Below, piece by piece: positions 1 to 8,220 of a DNA stretch of 64,000 nucleotides. The stretch is from Nitrospirae bacterium JdFR-85 (GTDB lineage Bacteria; Nitrospirota; Thermodesulfovibrionia; Thermodesulfovibrionales; JdFR-85), in assembly GCA_002011745.1 (NCBI GenBank), contig MTOU01000034.1:1-64000 (forward strand), written 5' to 3'. Both the position numbers and the translations under genes were made by a program. Under the pieces are notes generated by a model. That model was not told the origin of the DNA. It saw nothing but the letters and a program-made list of their open reading frames with translations, and did not search any database. The stretch's first letter is position 1. Every line of letters begins with the position of its first letter.

Positions 1-5
1 GTATT

Positions 6-12
6 CCTCCTT
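6..12 (-). promoter_or_regulatory. Shine-Dalgarno of a leftward gene outside the window
   Basis: On the minus strand these bases read AAGGAGG and are followed by five more bases to the window edge. That is ideal spacing for a start codon just outside the window. It implies a divergent gene reading leftward, so the first pilin-like gene probably shares a divergent promoter region of about 220 bases with it. The gene itself is not visible. Confidence 0.5.
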
Positions 13-228
13 CCTTAAAGTTTTAAAACCTATAAATTATATGGAGGATACACCCTCTTTTCTTTGAATTTCAATTTTACACAGAAGATTTTACATTACC
101 GCCTGTGGAAGTGTTTTAATTTAACTAAAACAAGGAATTAACTAATCTATAGTAAGAATAAAGTTTAATTTTAGAACGAAATGTATTATAATAATTTCAT
201 TAGGTGTTTTATATTTAATGGAGTTAAA

Positions 229-870
229 ATGAGGATTATATCTATAGAGAAAGGCTTTACACTTGTTGAATTAGCGATTGTATTGGTTATTATTGGGATT
301 ATTCTCGGTGCAGTACTGAAAGGACAAGAGTTAATAAATAATGCAAAGGTGAAAAGGATTCAGAGAGACCTAAAGGGTCTGGAGGCGATGCTCTGGACAT
401 ATTATGACAGAAAGAACTTCTTTCCAGGAGATTGCAACAAGGATGGGATTATAGGATTTAATGCATTAAATAATGTAACAGGTACAATACCCAGTAATAA
501 TACTGACCCTACAGTGGACAATTGCAGTGCTGGTGGAGATGATGATGTAAATAGAGCCTTTTCTGACATGAGGACAGCCAGGGTAGCCCCTTATCAGCAA
601 CCCAATGTGGTACTTGCCAGACATGCTGCTAATGGCTTCTTCAATATAGGATACGACACAGTGGCAGGAGTGGACTACAATGCCATATTTGTATATAACA
701 TTCCTGCCTGGATGGCAAAGATGATAGATATCTCAATAGATGGAATTGAGGATGGAACATCTGGAAGGATTAGGAGACATGATATCATGGATGGGGGTGA
801 CCTTTGGCCCCCTGATACACAGAATGATACCCTTGTATCCTTGGCTTATTATTTTGATAATACTCCATAG
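229..870 (+). CDS. prepilin-like protein (type IV pilin/pseudopilin N-terminus)
   Basis: About 213 residues. A short basic leader is followed by a class III prepilin signal, KGFTLVELAIVLVIIG, with cleavage expected after the Gly and mature Phe1/Glu5. The rest is a soluble pilin-like domain. I chose the ATG at 229 because GGAG at 220-223 gives a good ribosome-binding site; an in-frame ATG at 181 has none and would put 16 extra residues before the leader. Just after the helix a Gly-Asp-Cys-Asn-Lys-Asp-Gly stretch resembles the calcium loop of major pseudopilins of the GspG type. It is closely similar in architecture to the next gene (shared LKGQ.LI.NA.. segment), suggesting duplication. Its role is probably a subunit of the pilus or pseudopilus built by the genes downstream. 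Whether it is the major or a minor subunit cannot be told. Confidence 0.85.
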   Translation: MRIISIEKGFTLVELAIVLVIIGIILGAVLKGQELINNAKVKRIQRDLKGLEAMLWTYYDRKNFFPGDCNKDGIIGFNALNNVTGTIPSNNTDPTVDNCSAGGDDDVNRAFSDMRTARVAPYQQPNVVLARHAANGFFNIGYDTVAGVDYNAIFVYNIPAWMAKMIDISIDGIEDGTSGRIRRHDIMDGGDLWPPDTQNDTLVSLAYYFDNTP

Positions 871-976
871 AGGTACTGAGTTCATGAGCATCTTTTTTAC
901 ATTGGGTGACAATTTTTTGATAGACATTAAGATTTAATAACATTATTTTTTAAGGAAATAACTAAAATCAGATAGC

Positions 977-992
977 TGGCAAGAAAATTGCA
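977..992 (+). promoter_or_regulatory. sigma-54 (RpoN) promoter before the second prepilin
   Basis: TGGCAAGAAAATTGCA matches the -24/-12 consensus (TGGCACG-N4-TTGCW), with the invariant GG and GC separated by exactly 10 bases. It lies 63 bases before the start codon at 1056. RpoN control of pilin genes by PilR is established in several bacteria, and a PilS/PilR pair is encoded at 46.4-49.4 kb in this window. Its use by that regulator is inference. Confidence 0.75.
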
Positions 993-1002
993 AAACTCTA
1001 AA

Positions 1003-1027
1003 AGGAGAAACTCCTGATTCTCAGGAG
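1003..1027 (+). other. alternative hairpins in the leader of the second prepilin
   Basis: CTCCTGA at 1011-1017 and TCAGGAG at 1021-1027 form a perfect 7-bp stem with a 3-base loop. The same CTCCT can pair instead with AGGAG at 1003-1007. The two are mutually exclusive and sit between the sigma-54 promoter and the ribosome-binding site, so they may affect mRNA stability or translation. No known riboswitch was recognised. Confidence 0.4.
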
Positions 1028-1055
1028 ATAAATAATTTTTGAGGAGGAGGTTGAA

Positions 1056-1682
1056 ATGAGAAGGAATGAAAAGGGTTTTACTTTGATTGAGCTGGCCATA
1101 GTGATGGTCATAATCGGAATTCTTATTGGTGCGGTGCTTAAGGGACAGGATCTGATCCAGAATGCAAGGGCAAAGAAGTTTGTTAATAAGGTAAGGGCCT
1201 GGGAAGTAGCGGACTGGACATTCCTTGACAGAAAAGGCAGGTTCCCTGGAGATGCTGACAGTAATGGAAAGATTGGGGATGGTGATTATAAGACTGATGT
1301 TGTCAATGCCAATTTTATAAATCCACCATATGAAGGGTCTGGAGGGTCCGAGGCAAATACCATTACCATCGGTTCTTACACATTTTATGTGTTCCATGGC
1401 ACAGACGGCGGTGCTAATGCAGGCAAAAATGTGATCACAATTTGTAAAGATGCTACCTGTTCAGCCTTTACCCAGGATGAATTGATGTACATAGAGGCCC
1501 TTGATGCTGCCCTTGATGGTACTGCTGATGGTAGCAGTGGACAGGTTATAGGAGTCAGTGCTGCACCAGATGCTATTACAGCAGCGGAATGGGAGGCTAT
1601 CTGGACAGCAGCACCAACTGCAGCAGCTTATTCTGCTGGTACAACTCAGGCAGTGGTTTACTATTTTGATGCAAAGCGATAA
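1056..1682 (+). CDS. prepilin-like protein (type IV pilin/pseudopilin)
   Basis: 208 residues. The leader MRRNEKG is followed by FTLIELAIVMVIIGILIGAV, a class III prepilin signal and helix, then a domain rich in Ala, Gly and Thr. A strong ribosome-binding site (GAGGAGGAGG) ends 6 bases before the ATG. The segment FPGDADSNGKIGDGD just after the helix resembles an Asp-rich calcium-binding loop as in T2SS major pseudopilins; this is by eye only. It is paralogous in layout to the gene at 229 and has its own sigma-54 promoter, so it is likely expressed separately and strongly, as expected for a major subunit. It would be exported through Sec and processed by a prepilin peptidase that is not encoded in this window. 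Confidence 0.85.
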   Translation: MRRNEKGFTLIELAIVMVIIGILIGAVLKGQDLIQNARAKKFVNKVRAWEVADWTFLDRKGRFPGDADSNGKIGDGDYKTDVVNANFINPPYEGSGGSEANTITIGSYTFYVFHGTDGGANAGKNVITICKDATCSAFTQDELMYIEALDAALDGTADGSSGQVIGVSAAPDAITAAEWEAIWTAAPTAAAYSAGTTQAVVYYFDAKR

Positions 1683-1714
1683 GGGGTGAAAAAGACAAAA
1701 AGTGAGAGTTCAGA

Positions 1715-1764
1715 AATTTATGAAAAGGGGAGGGGGTTAATACCCTTTACCCTTTTTCATAAAT
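1715..1764 (+). repeat. long inverted repeat before the Ig-repeat pilin
   Basis: AATTTATGAAAAGGG at the left and the complementary CCC-TTTTTCATAAATT at the right form a stem of roughly 15 to 20 pairs with small bulges. The right arm ends 11 bases before the ATG at 1776. No T-run follows, so it is not a classical terminator. It may protect or terminate the upstream pilin mRNA, or limit expression of the large downstream pilin. Confidence 0.5.
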
Positions 1765-1775
1765 TATTATAAAGA

Positions 1776-4118
1776 ATGTCTTTAGTTGAAAAAGATAAAA
1801 GGGGCTTTACACTGGTAGAGCTTGCAATAGTCCTTATTGTTATAGGTATACTCCTTGGACTCGGTATAGCCCTTTTGGGACCTCTCACTAAACAGGCAAT
1901 TTTTAAACGATCCCGCGAGAGGGTAAGAGCATGTAAAGAGGCGATAACCGGATTTGTAGTCACAAGCAGGAGGCTTCCCACTCAACAGGAATTTCAGGGT
2001 ATCTGTAATGAGAAAGATGCTTGGGGACGCTCTCTCATATATATACCAGACGATTCCACAGTAAACTATGATGGTAACAATGACAGGGCAGACCTTACCA
2101 GTCAGAATACGTGTTGTTCTTCTCTACCTTCTGATATGGCAGTAAATGACAGGGCATTTACAGGTGGTACGGATAATTATAAAGAAGATGTAGCCTTTAT
2201 TGTTCTGAGCGAGGGTGAAAACCGGAGTCAGGATGGCTCTCTTGTTACAGGCCAGGATGTGAATGGAGTCATATATGCCCTTTACACCATAGAAGAGTAT
2301 ACAGACGCCTATGATGATATAATTGAATATGCCACAGTATATGAACTCAGGGATGCCATAAATTGTGAACCCCTGCAGATAGTGACCACCTCTCTGCCTG
2401 ATGGGACTGAGGATAGTTCTTACAATGCAAAGATATTAGCTACTGGAGGATGTCCTGGTTATAATTTTACACTCTCTGGAGGTGCTCTTCCCTCAGGACT
2501 TAGTCTTTCCACAGATGGGACTGTATCAGGTACAGTGAATGTATGCTCAGTCTGTCCTTCAGGGACACTGGAGGCATGTACAGAGCAGTCAAATTTCACT
2601 GTCCAAGTGACAGATGCCATAGGGGCATCTCTGACACAGGCATATACCATTAATATCAATCCTCAATTATTAAAAATCCTTACATCCACCCTTGCAGATG
2701 CTACTATTAATATTCCCTATGCTGCTAATGTGATAGGTGCTGGTGGAAACATATCTTCTTACAGTTTTACAATAAATGGACTACCTACTGGTCTTACCTC
2801 TACCACGTCTTCTGATTGTAATACAGATGGATACAATGAATGTTCCCAGATTACTGGTACCCCTTCTGGTGCCTGTGGAGATTACTCTGTCAGTGTCCAA
2901 CTGAATGATGGATGTACTTCCAGCTCTAAGTCGCTTACATTGCATCTTTATAATCCACTGTCTTGTACCCTTACTGGTACTGGTACGGACAATGGTGATG
3001 GCACTTGGACTTATACACTTAATTGGACAGTAACAGGAGAGGATGTCTTGGGACAAATAAATGGTCTATTTTCTCCCCAGAGTGGTACCTGTACCACTAT
3101 AAATACTTCAAGCACTACAAACACTACAAGTGGCTCCTGTACTACAGACCCTCTAAGTAATGATACCACCTTTGTACTCCGAGTAAATGACACCTGTGGA
3201 GATTCTGCAAAATGCGAATATACAGCCATGGTAAGTACTTCCGGGGGTGGTGCAGCATGTTCAACTCCTTTAAGTTTAAGTCCACCTGATGGGACTGTGT
3301 TCAATGCTACGGTTGGCTCTGCCTTTAGCCAGACAATTACAGTATCAGGAGGTTTGTCTCCCTACACAAATACAGACTGTACCAATAACTGCGGTGCCTA
3401 TGGGCTTGCCCTTAATTGTACCTCTACAGATGCAACTATATCGGGTACTCCTACCACTTCAGGCACATGTACATTTACTGTAGGTTGGCAGGACTCCTGT
3501 TCACCACCAAACACTGTAACAGGCACTTATACAGTCAATATTGCCCCTGCCTGTACACCCTTTACTGGCTGGTCATCAAACCTGCCTGACGCAAATAACT
3601 GTGAAGCATACTCTGGCTCTATAACAGTTATCGGGGGGGTGTCTCCTTATTCCTGGTCCCTGATTTCAGGCTCTCTGCCTAATGGAATAAACTTCTGTAC
3701 TGGCAATACCTCAGCCACATGTGATCTCACAGGTACTCAGGTTCTTGACGCCCCAGGAACTTATAGCTTTACAGTTGAGGTTCAGGACAGTTGTACCACA
3801 CCTGGTCCTCAAAGCACTTCCCAGAGTTTTTCTATAAATGTTGTGGATGCCTGTTATACCTCAGGTATTTCTGTCAGAAACGAAACAGGTGTGGATAGAT
3901 GTTACTGGAGAGAAGGTGATACTTTTGCATTTATATGGAGGAGAAATAGGACTATCACTATAAGTCCTACCATCACCACTTATTATATAGGTAATATTGT
4001 CGGATCCAGTTGTGTACAACAATGTACTACCAATTATTGTGCACAGAAGGGTTATGATACTGATGGAGACTGTCAGACCAGAATGCGTCCGAATGTGTGC
4101 CAGTTTCAGGACCGTTGA
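1776..4118 (+). CDS. very large Cys-rich pilin-like protein with Ig-like repeats
   Basis: 780 residues. A prepilin signal (KRGFTLVELAIVLIVIGILL, near residues 8-28) is followed by a pilin-like region to about residue 190. After that come at least four repeats of the putative-Ig type, recognised by recurring LP.G/LPSGLS..G..SGT..S and FTV.V.D motifs. About 36 cysteines are present, often near module ends (DSC, DGC, DAC), implying disulfide-stabilised domains outside the cytoplasm. The C-terminal 80 residues are Cys- and aromatic-rich and differ from the repeats. The best guess is a low-copy pilus-tip or adhesin subunit of the machine encoded next door. The start has no clear Shine-Dalgarno and directly follows a strong inverted repeat, suggesting low translation. 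The adhesin role is inference; no specific ligand can be named. Confidence 0.8.
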   Translation: MSLVEKDKRGFTLVELAIVLIVIGILLGLGIALLGPLTKQAIFKRSRERVRACKEAITGFVVTSRRLPTQQEFQGICNEKDAWGRSLIYIPDDSTVNYDGNNDRADLTSQNTCCSSLPSDMAVNDRAFTGGTDNYKEDVAFIVLSEGENRSQDGSLVTGQDVNGVIYALYTIEEYTDAYDDIIEYATVYELRDAINCEPLQIVTTSLPDGTEDSSYNAKILATGGCPGYNFTLSGGALPSGLSLSTDGTVSGTVNVCSVCPSGTLEACTEQSNFTVQVTDAIGASLTQAYTININPQLLKILTSTLADATINIPYAANVIGAGGNISSYSFTINGLPTGLTSTTSSDCNTDGYNECSQITGTPSGACGDYSVSVQLNDGCTSSSKSLTLHLYNPLSCTLTGTGTDNGDGTWTYTLNWTVTGEDVLGQINGLFSPQSGTCTTINTSSTTNTTSGSCTTDPLSNDTTFVLRVNDTCGDSAKCEYTAMVSTSGGGAACSTPLSLSPPDGTVFNATVGSAFSQTITVSGGLSPYTNTDCTNNCGAYGLALNCTSTDATISGTPTTSGTCTFTVGWQDSCSPPNTVTGTYTVNIAPACTPFTGWSSNLPDANNCEAYSGSITVIGGVSPYSWSLISGSLPNGINFCTGNTSATCDLTGTQVLDAPGTYSFTVEVQDSCTTPGPQSTSQSFSINVVDACYTSGISVRNETGVDRCYWREGDTFAFIWRRNRTITISPTITTYYIGNIVGSSCVQQCTTNYCAQKGYDTDGDCQTRMRPNVCQFQDR

Positions 4119-4233
4119 GGGGTCTGCTCATGCCGATGTCTTTCAGGTTTGCAGAAAGATTTAAGGATAGACTTTTCTCCAATCAAAGTTTTTTAGCTAA
4201 TATAAATATTCAGTTGAGAAATTATAAAGAAAG

Positions 4234-5652
4234 ATGCCAATGTTAAATATCAACCGTAAGGTGGCAATAAGTATTGAAGAGGGTTCAACAAAGGTGGTTT
4301 ATGCTACCCAGAAAAGGGGGACTACCTGGGTAGAAGAGATGTTCACCATTTCATCTGAAGAGATAGAGGAGTTTCTCAGAACAGAAAGGACAAAGAGTTT
4401 TTATATTAATATCCATTTCCCAGAACTGCTGCAGGAGACTTTCCTGTTGCCTCTTTCAAGTGACAGACATTTAAAGACTCTTATACAGAGGGAACTGAAA
4501 GCCCAGTATTCTGATGTGGATGACTGGCTGTTCTGTTACTTCATAATTGGTGAAAAAATAGAGGATAACAAAAGACTCCTTGAAACCTTGGTCTTTGCTA
4601 TTCCGAAGAACTCTATAGACAGATATATACAGCTCTTTTTGAGTTATGGAAAGATGGTGGATTCCTTAGTGCCAAATTATCTACCTCTGTTGAACTTAAT
4701 ACCATGGATGCAGACACCTGCTCTTTATATGTATAGAAAGGCCTCTGAAAGGGCAATCCTTCTCTGTTGTAAGGGAGAGATTTATTTACTGAGAAGGCTT
4801 ACTGGTGATCCTTGTTGTATTGATAATACTGATATTCAGAACCTCAATATGACGGTGAATTATGCAAGACAGAGGCTGGGTATGGTTCCTGAGACCATCT
4901 ACCTCATAGGACAACAGGATGTTTCTCAAGAACTTACTATAATGCCTGTTGTACCACTGTCGACTCTTGTAAATCCAGCAATAAAGTTGTCTCCTTCTGT
5001 ACAGGCTGCAGAGTTTAATGAATACATACTCCCTATAGCCATGACTCTTAGAAATAGAGGTTCCTTCCTCTCAAAAGGAACTCAGGGTAAGACAGAAAAT
5101 TGGCAAAAGAGATTCATACCTCCAGACTATAGATTCTACAGAGGTGCAAAGAATTATTTATCAGGAGCCATATTTGCTATGAGTATAATCGGCATATTTC
5201 TTATAGGTATATTACCATTTCAGTATAATGAACTCAATAATATTAAAAAGTCCGTAAATACTTTGAGATCAGAAGTATCTGATATCAAAACAATAGACAG
5301 AAGATATACAGCAGAGTTCCAAAGATGGAAGATATATGAAAATAAGATTCAGATGCTTCAGCTACTTAATAGAGAGTTGTCTCCAGAAGAGTTTCTCATT
5401 CAATTATCCAAGGCTGTTAGTAAAGACACAGTTATTGATTCTGTGAGGATAAATAGATCTAAAGAGAGTATAGAGTTCAATATAAAAGGCAGAGTAGCAG
5501 GAGCGGACCTCCTGCAGAGACAGAGAAATTATAGAAGATTTATAGAGTCTCTTAAAGGGGTTAATGGCATCCTCATTGTCAATGAAAGTCTCAGGCTTGA
5601 GGAGGGCCTCTTTACAGTAAAAGGAAGCCTAAAAGGCATGAAAAGGATATGA
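4234..5652 (+). CDS. PilM-PilN/GspL-like inner-membrane assembly protein (MshI-like)
   Basis: 472 residues. The N-terminal ~290 residues look like the cytoplasmic actin-like domain of PilM/GspL. One transmembrane helix lies near residues 313-330 (SGAIFAMSIIGIFLIGILPF). It is followed by a periplasmic coiled-coil and ferredoxin-like domain of the PilN/GspL type to the end. PilM and PilN are thus joined in one polypeptide, as in GspL and MshI. It is the first gene of a tight run (PilO-, PilP-like, secretin, ATPase, platform), and its role is to link the cytoplasmic ATPase to the periplasmic alignment complex. A weak GAAAG precedes the ATG; a second in-frame ATG lies two codons on. Similarity is by architecture, so the family name is less certain than the role. 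Confidence 0.75.
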   Translation: MPMLNINRKVAISIEEGSTKVVYATQKRGTTWVEEMFTISSEEIEEFLRTERTKSFYINIHFPELLQETFLLPLSSDRHLKTLIQRELKAQYSDVDDWLFCYFIIGEKIEDNKRLLETLVFAIPKNSIDRYIQLFLSYGKMVDSLVPNYLPLLNLIPWMQTPALYMYRKASERAILLCCKGEIYLLRRLTGDPCCIDNTDIQNLNMTVNYARQRLGMVPETIYLIGQQDVSQELTIMPVVPLSTLVNPAIKLSPSVQAAEFNEYILPIAMTLRNRGSFLSKGTQGKTENWQKRFIPPDYRFYRGAKNYLSGAIFAMSIIGIFLIGILPFQYNELNNIKKSVNTLRSEVSDIKTIDRRYTAEFQRWKIYENKIQMLQLLNRELSPEEFLIQLSKAVSKDTVIDSVRINRSKESIEFNIKGRVAGADLLQRQRNYRRFIESLKGVNGILIVNESLRLEEGLFTVKGSLKGMKRI

Positions 5653-5656
5653 GGGT

Positions 5657-6184
5657 ATGTACTTTATTCTCATAAAAAAGAGACTGATAGTATATCTTAT
5701 TGTTGGGATTATGCTTGCTGTTTTAGTGGGTATTAATACAATAATTGTTTATGAGATAAAAGTTTTAAAAGAGTATACACAGGTTTTACAGGTAATTGCA
5801 GGTAAAAGACAGCATATGTTACGGGAGATTCAGAGGATTAATAGAAATATAGAGAGGGCTGCTACTATAGTACCTGTTAATGCTAATCCCGAGGATATGA
5901 TTTTAAGCAGGGTAGATCTGATAAGGTTATTACCTGGAGTAAAGCTTCATCTTGAGACCTTTATGAGGGATAAAGAGAACTTGATGTTGCCTATAACAAT
6001 CACATACAGTAGTAATGATTTCCTTAAGGTAGTAAAATTACTCCACAGTCTCAGATTCAGATCTTATCCACTCTTCTACTATAAGAATATATATATTGGG
6101 ATTGACAAAGGCAGAAACAGGTTGGAATGTAAAATAAAAGGGTATATCTTTACTCCCTTGTTAAGAGTTCAGGAAGGAGAATGA
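5657..6184 (+). CDS. PilO/GspM-like pilus assembly protein (MshJ-like)
   Basis: 175 residues. It has a basic N-terminus, one transmembrane helix near residues 10-32, a short periplasmic coiled coil, then a compact alpha/beta domain. Size, topology and position directly after the PilM-N-like gene (4-base gap) match PilO/GspM/MshJ, which dimerises with the PilN-like domain in the inner-membrane alignment complex. Sequence identity to known members is not obvious by eye, so the call rests on context and topology. Confidence 0.6.
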   Translation: MYFILIKKRLIVYLIVGIMLAVLVGINTIIVYEIKVLKEYTQVLQVIAGKRQHMLREIQRINRNIERAATIVPVNANPEDMILSRVDLIRLLPGVKLHLETFMRDKENLMLPITITYSSNDFLKVVKLLHSLRFRSYPLFYYKNIYIGIDKGRNRLECKIKGYIFTPLLRVQEGE

Positions 6185-6185
6185 G

Positions 6186-6653
6186 ATGAGAAGGGCAGAG
6201 GTGGTGAAGATACTGATATTAATAGTTATACCCTTTGTGCTAATCAGTGTTATCTTTATTATCAGTAGAGGTTTAATCATAAAAAAGGCGATTGCTGAAG
6301 AAGAAAGAAGGATATATGGATATCTATCGGAGGTGAGCGAAGTCCCTGATATACCAGAGATACCTTCTTTAAATATTCCGACAGTTATTAAAGACCCATT
6401 TTCCATAATAGAGAGAGTGATTAGAAAGATTCAAAAAGAGAAGCCCCCGAGGAAAGTAATAGAAAGAAGATATACCTGGGACTTGAAGCTTATTGTAATG
6501 GGCCGTAAAAAAAAATTTGCACTCTTGAACAATATACTGGTAAAAGAAGGAGACTATATAGACGAGTTTCTTGTTAAAGAGATAGGCTATAACTATGTAG
6601 TTCTGAAGAAAGGAGAAAGGATTGAAAAGGTTTTTATAAAGACTGGAGGTTAA
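6186..6653 (+). CDS. PilP/GspC-like periplasmic linker protein (MshK-like)
   Basis: 155 residues, starting one base after the previous stop. It has one N-terminal transmembrane helix (residues 7-28), then a Pro-rich linker, then a C-terminal beta domain (from about residue 97, WDLKLIVMGRKKKFALLNNILVK). That layout resembles the HR/PilP domains that contact the secretin N-domains. In PilP, GspC and MshK this domain couples the inner-membrane complex to the secretin, and the secretin gene follows here after 4 bases. The function is inferred from position, topology and the beta-rich C-terminus. Confidence 0.55.
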   Translation: MRRAEVVKILILIVIPFVLISVIFIISRGLIIKKAIAEEERRIYGYLSEVSEVPDIPEIPSLNIPTVIKDPFSIIERVIRKIQKEKPPRKVIERRYTWDLKLIVMGRKKKFALLNNILVKEGDYIDEFLVKEIGYNYVVLKKGERIEKVFIKTGG

Positions 6654-6657
6654 AACA

Positions 6658-8220
6658 ATGAAGAAAGGATTGTTAATTCAGGCAATATTTATACTCTTGA
6701 TTGGTATATTTAACCCTTCTTGTACCACTGTGAGAGAGGAAGGGACGAGCGAGAGGCTTCTGTCTGAGACGACTATGGAGTTTCAGAAGCCCGAGAAGCA
6801 GATCCAGGCATCTCAGACAACTGCTGTCCAGAAAGCCCCAGAGTCCCTTCCTGCTGAAGGTGAGTTTATACCAGCAGAGGAGGAGATATCTCCACTGAAT
6901 GAGACTGTATCAATTTCTGTAAGTAGTGCACCCTTGAAGGATGTGCTTCGGTCAATTGCAGATACAGTGGATCTGAATCTTGTTATGCAGAAAGGGGTAG
7001 ATCCCAATACCCCAATCACCCTCTCATTAAGAGATGTTACTGCCCGTGAGGCGATTGATATTATCCTCTCTTCGACTGACTATTTCTACGACATAGAAGG
7101 AAATATTCTATATGTTAAAGCTACAGATACTCGGGTATACGAATTCGGGCATACCTCTGTTATCCAGAGGTATGATATTGATGTTGGTGGGGATATACTT
7201 GGAGGAGGTGGAGGTACTGAGACATCCCAGATCACCGGAAAGGTATCACTAAGAGGGACATCAGCAGAGGAGCATATGGATATTTGGAAGGCGGTAGAGA
7301 AAGGATTGAAACAGATTTTAGATTCCTCTGACTCAGGACAGTCAACTACTGCCTCATTTAGTATAAATCGTATGACAGGAACTATTGTAGTCACAGGAAC
7401 AAAGGTTCAACTTAAAAAAGTGGAGAAGTATCTGAACAGACTTAAACAGGTTCTTAACAGACAGGTGATTATTGAAGCGAGAATTGTAGAGGTAAGACTC
7501 AATGAAGGACTAAGGTATGGGATCAATTGGGATAGTCTCGGTAATCTTACCTACGGGTTCAGAGCAAAGTTTAATAACTTTGCAGAGATCGTAAAGTCAG
7601 AAGAGCCCAATATTGAACTCTCTATCACCAGATTCAACTTTAATGCACTAATGAGGGCTCTTGAAGAGATGGGAGAGGTGCGAGTACTCTCTAATCCGAG
7701 AGTGAATCTTATGAATGGCCAGATCGCACTGTTGACTGTTGGCAGAAGTGTAAATATCATCTCAAGGGTGGAGATTACTACAACTGCCACAACAGCAGCA
7801 ACTTCCCAGACCACCTTTTCCACTGAGACGGAAAACCTCCTCTCTGGCATAATTATAGGCATTGCCCCCTATATACATGAAGATGGCACAGTTTCGATGA
7901 CAATCACGCCTATAATATCAGAGCTGGTCTCACTGGAGCGAAGGCAGATAGGTGAAGTGGGACAGAATAAGATTGAACTTACCCTGCCCACGGTTGACCT
8001 AAGAGAGTTGAGCACCACTGTGCGGGTGAGGGATGGTGAGATGGTATTGATAGGTGGTCTTATTTCTACCAAGGAGGAGACTAAAGACTACCAGGTACCT
8101 TTTTTTGGAAGAATACCTATTATTGGTTCAATATTCAAGAGTCATAGTTCTGGGAAGAGCAGGAGTGAACTTGTCATAATGCTTAAACCAACAATTGTAT
8201 CAGGGAGAAGGGGTGTCTAA
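6658..8220 (+). CDS. outer-membrane secretin (MshL/PilQ/GspD family)
   Basis: 520 residues. The N-terminus is a lipoprotein-type signal peptide ending at Cys22 (NPSC). An N0/STN-like domain covers about residues 80-165 (LSLRDVTAREAIDIILSSTDY). The secretin domain runs from about residue 265 and carries the family signatures VLSNPRVNLMNGQIALLTVG and, near the end, VPFFGRIPIIGSIF followed by ELVIMLKPTIV. It forms the gated ring through the outer membrane for the pilus or pseudopilus. As a lipoprotein it may reach the outer membrane without a separate pilotin. The gene overlaps the next one by 8 bases. MshL is the closest functional analogue given the neighbouring gene set. Confidence 0.92.
   Translation: MKKGLLIQAIFILLIGIFNPSCTTVREEGTSERLLSETTMEFQKPEKQIQASQTTAVQKAPESLPAEGEFIPAEEEISPLNETVSISVSSAPLKDVLRSIADTVDLNLVMQKGVDPNTPITLSLRDVTAREAIDIILSSTDYFYDIEGNILYVKATDTRVYEFGHTSVIQRYDIDVGGDILGGGGGTETSQITGKVSLRGTSAEEHMDIWKAVEKGLKQILDSSDSGQSTTASFSINRMTGTIVVTGTKVQLKKVEKYLNRLKQVLNRQVIIEARIVEVRLNEGLRYGINWDSLGNLTYGFRAKFNNFAEIVKSEEPNIELSITRFNFNALMRALEEMGEVRVLSNPRVNLMNGQIALLTVGRSVNIISRVEITTTATTAATSQTTFSTETENLLSGIIIGIAPYIHEDGTVSMTITPIISELVSLERRQIGEVGQNKIELTLPTVDLRELSTTVRVRDGEMVLIGGLISTKEETKDYQVPFFGRIPIIGSIFKSHSSGKSRSELVIMLKPTIVSGRRGV

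Noticed and set aside
927-1397. Minus-strand frame over the second prepilin
   Set aside because: It covers the sigma-54 promoter and the start of a clear pilin gene and has no sensible domain.
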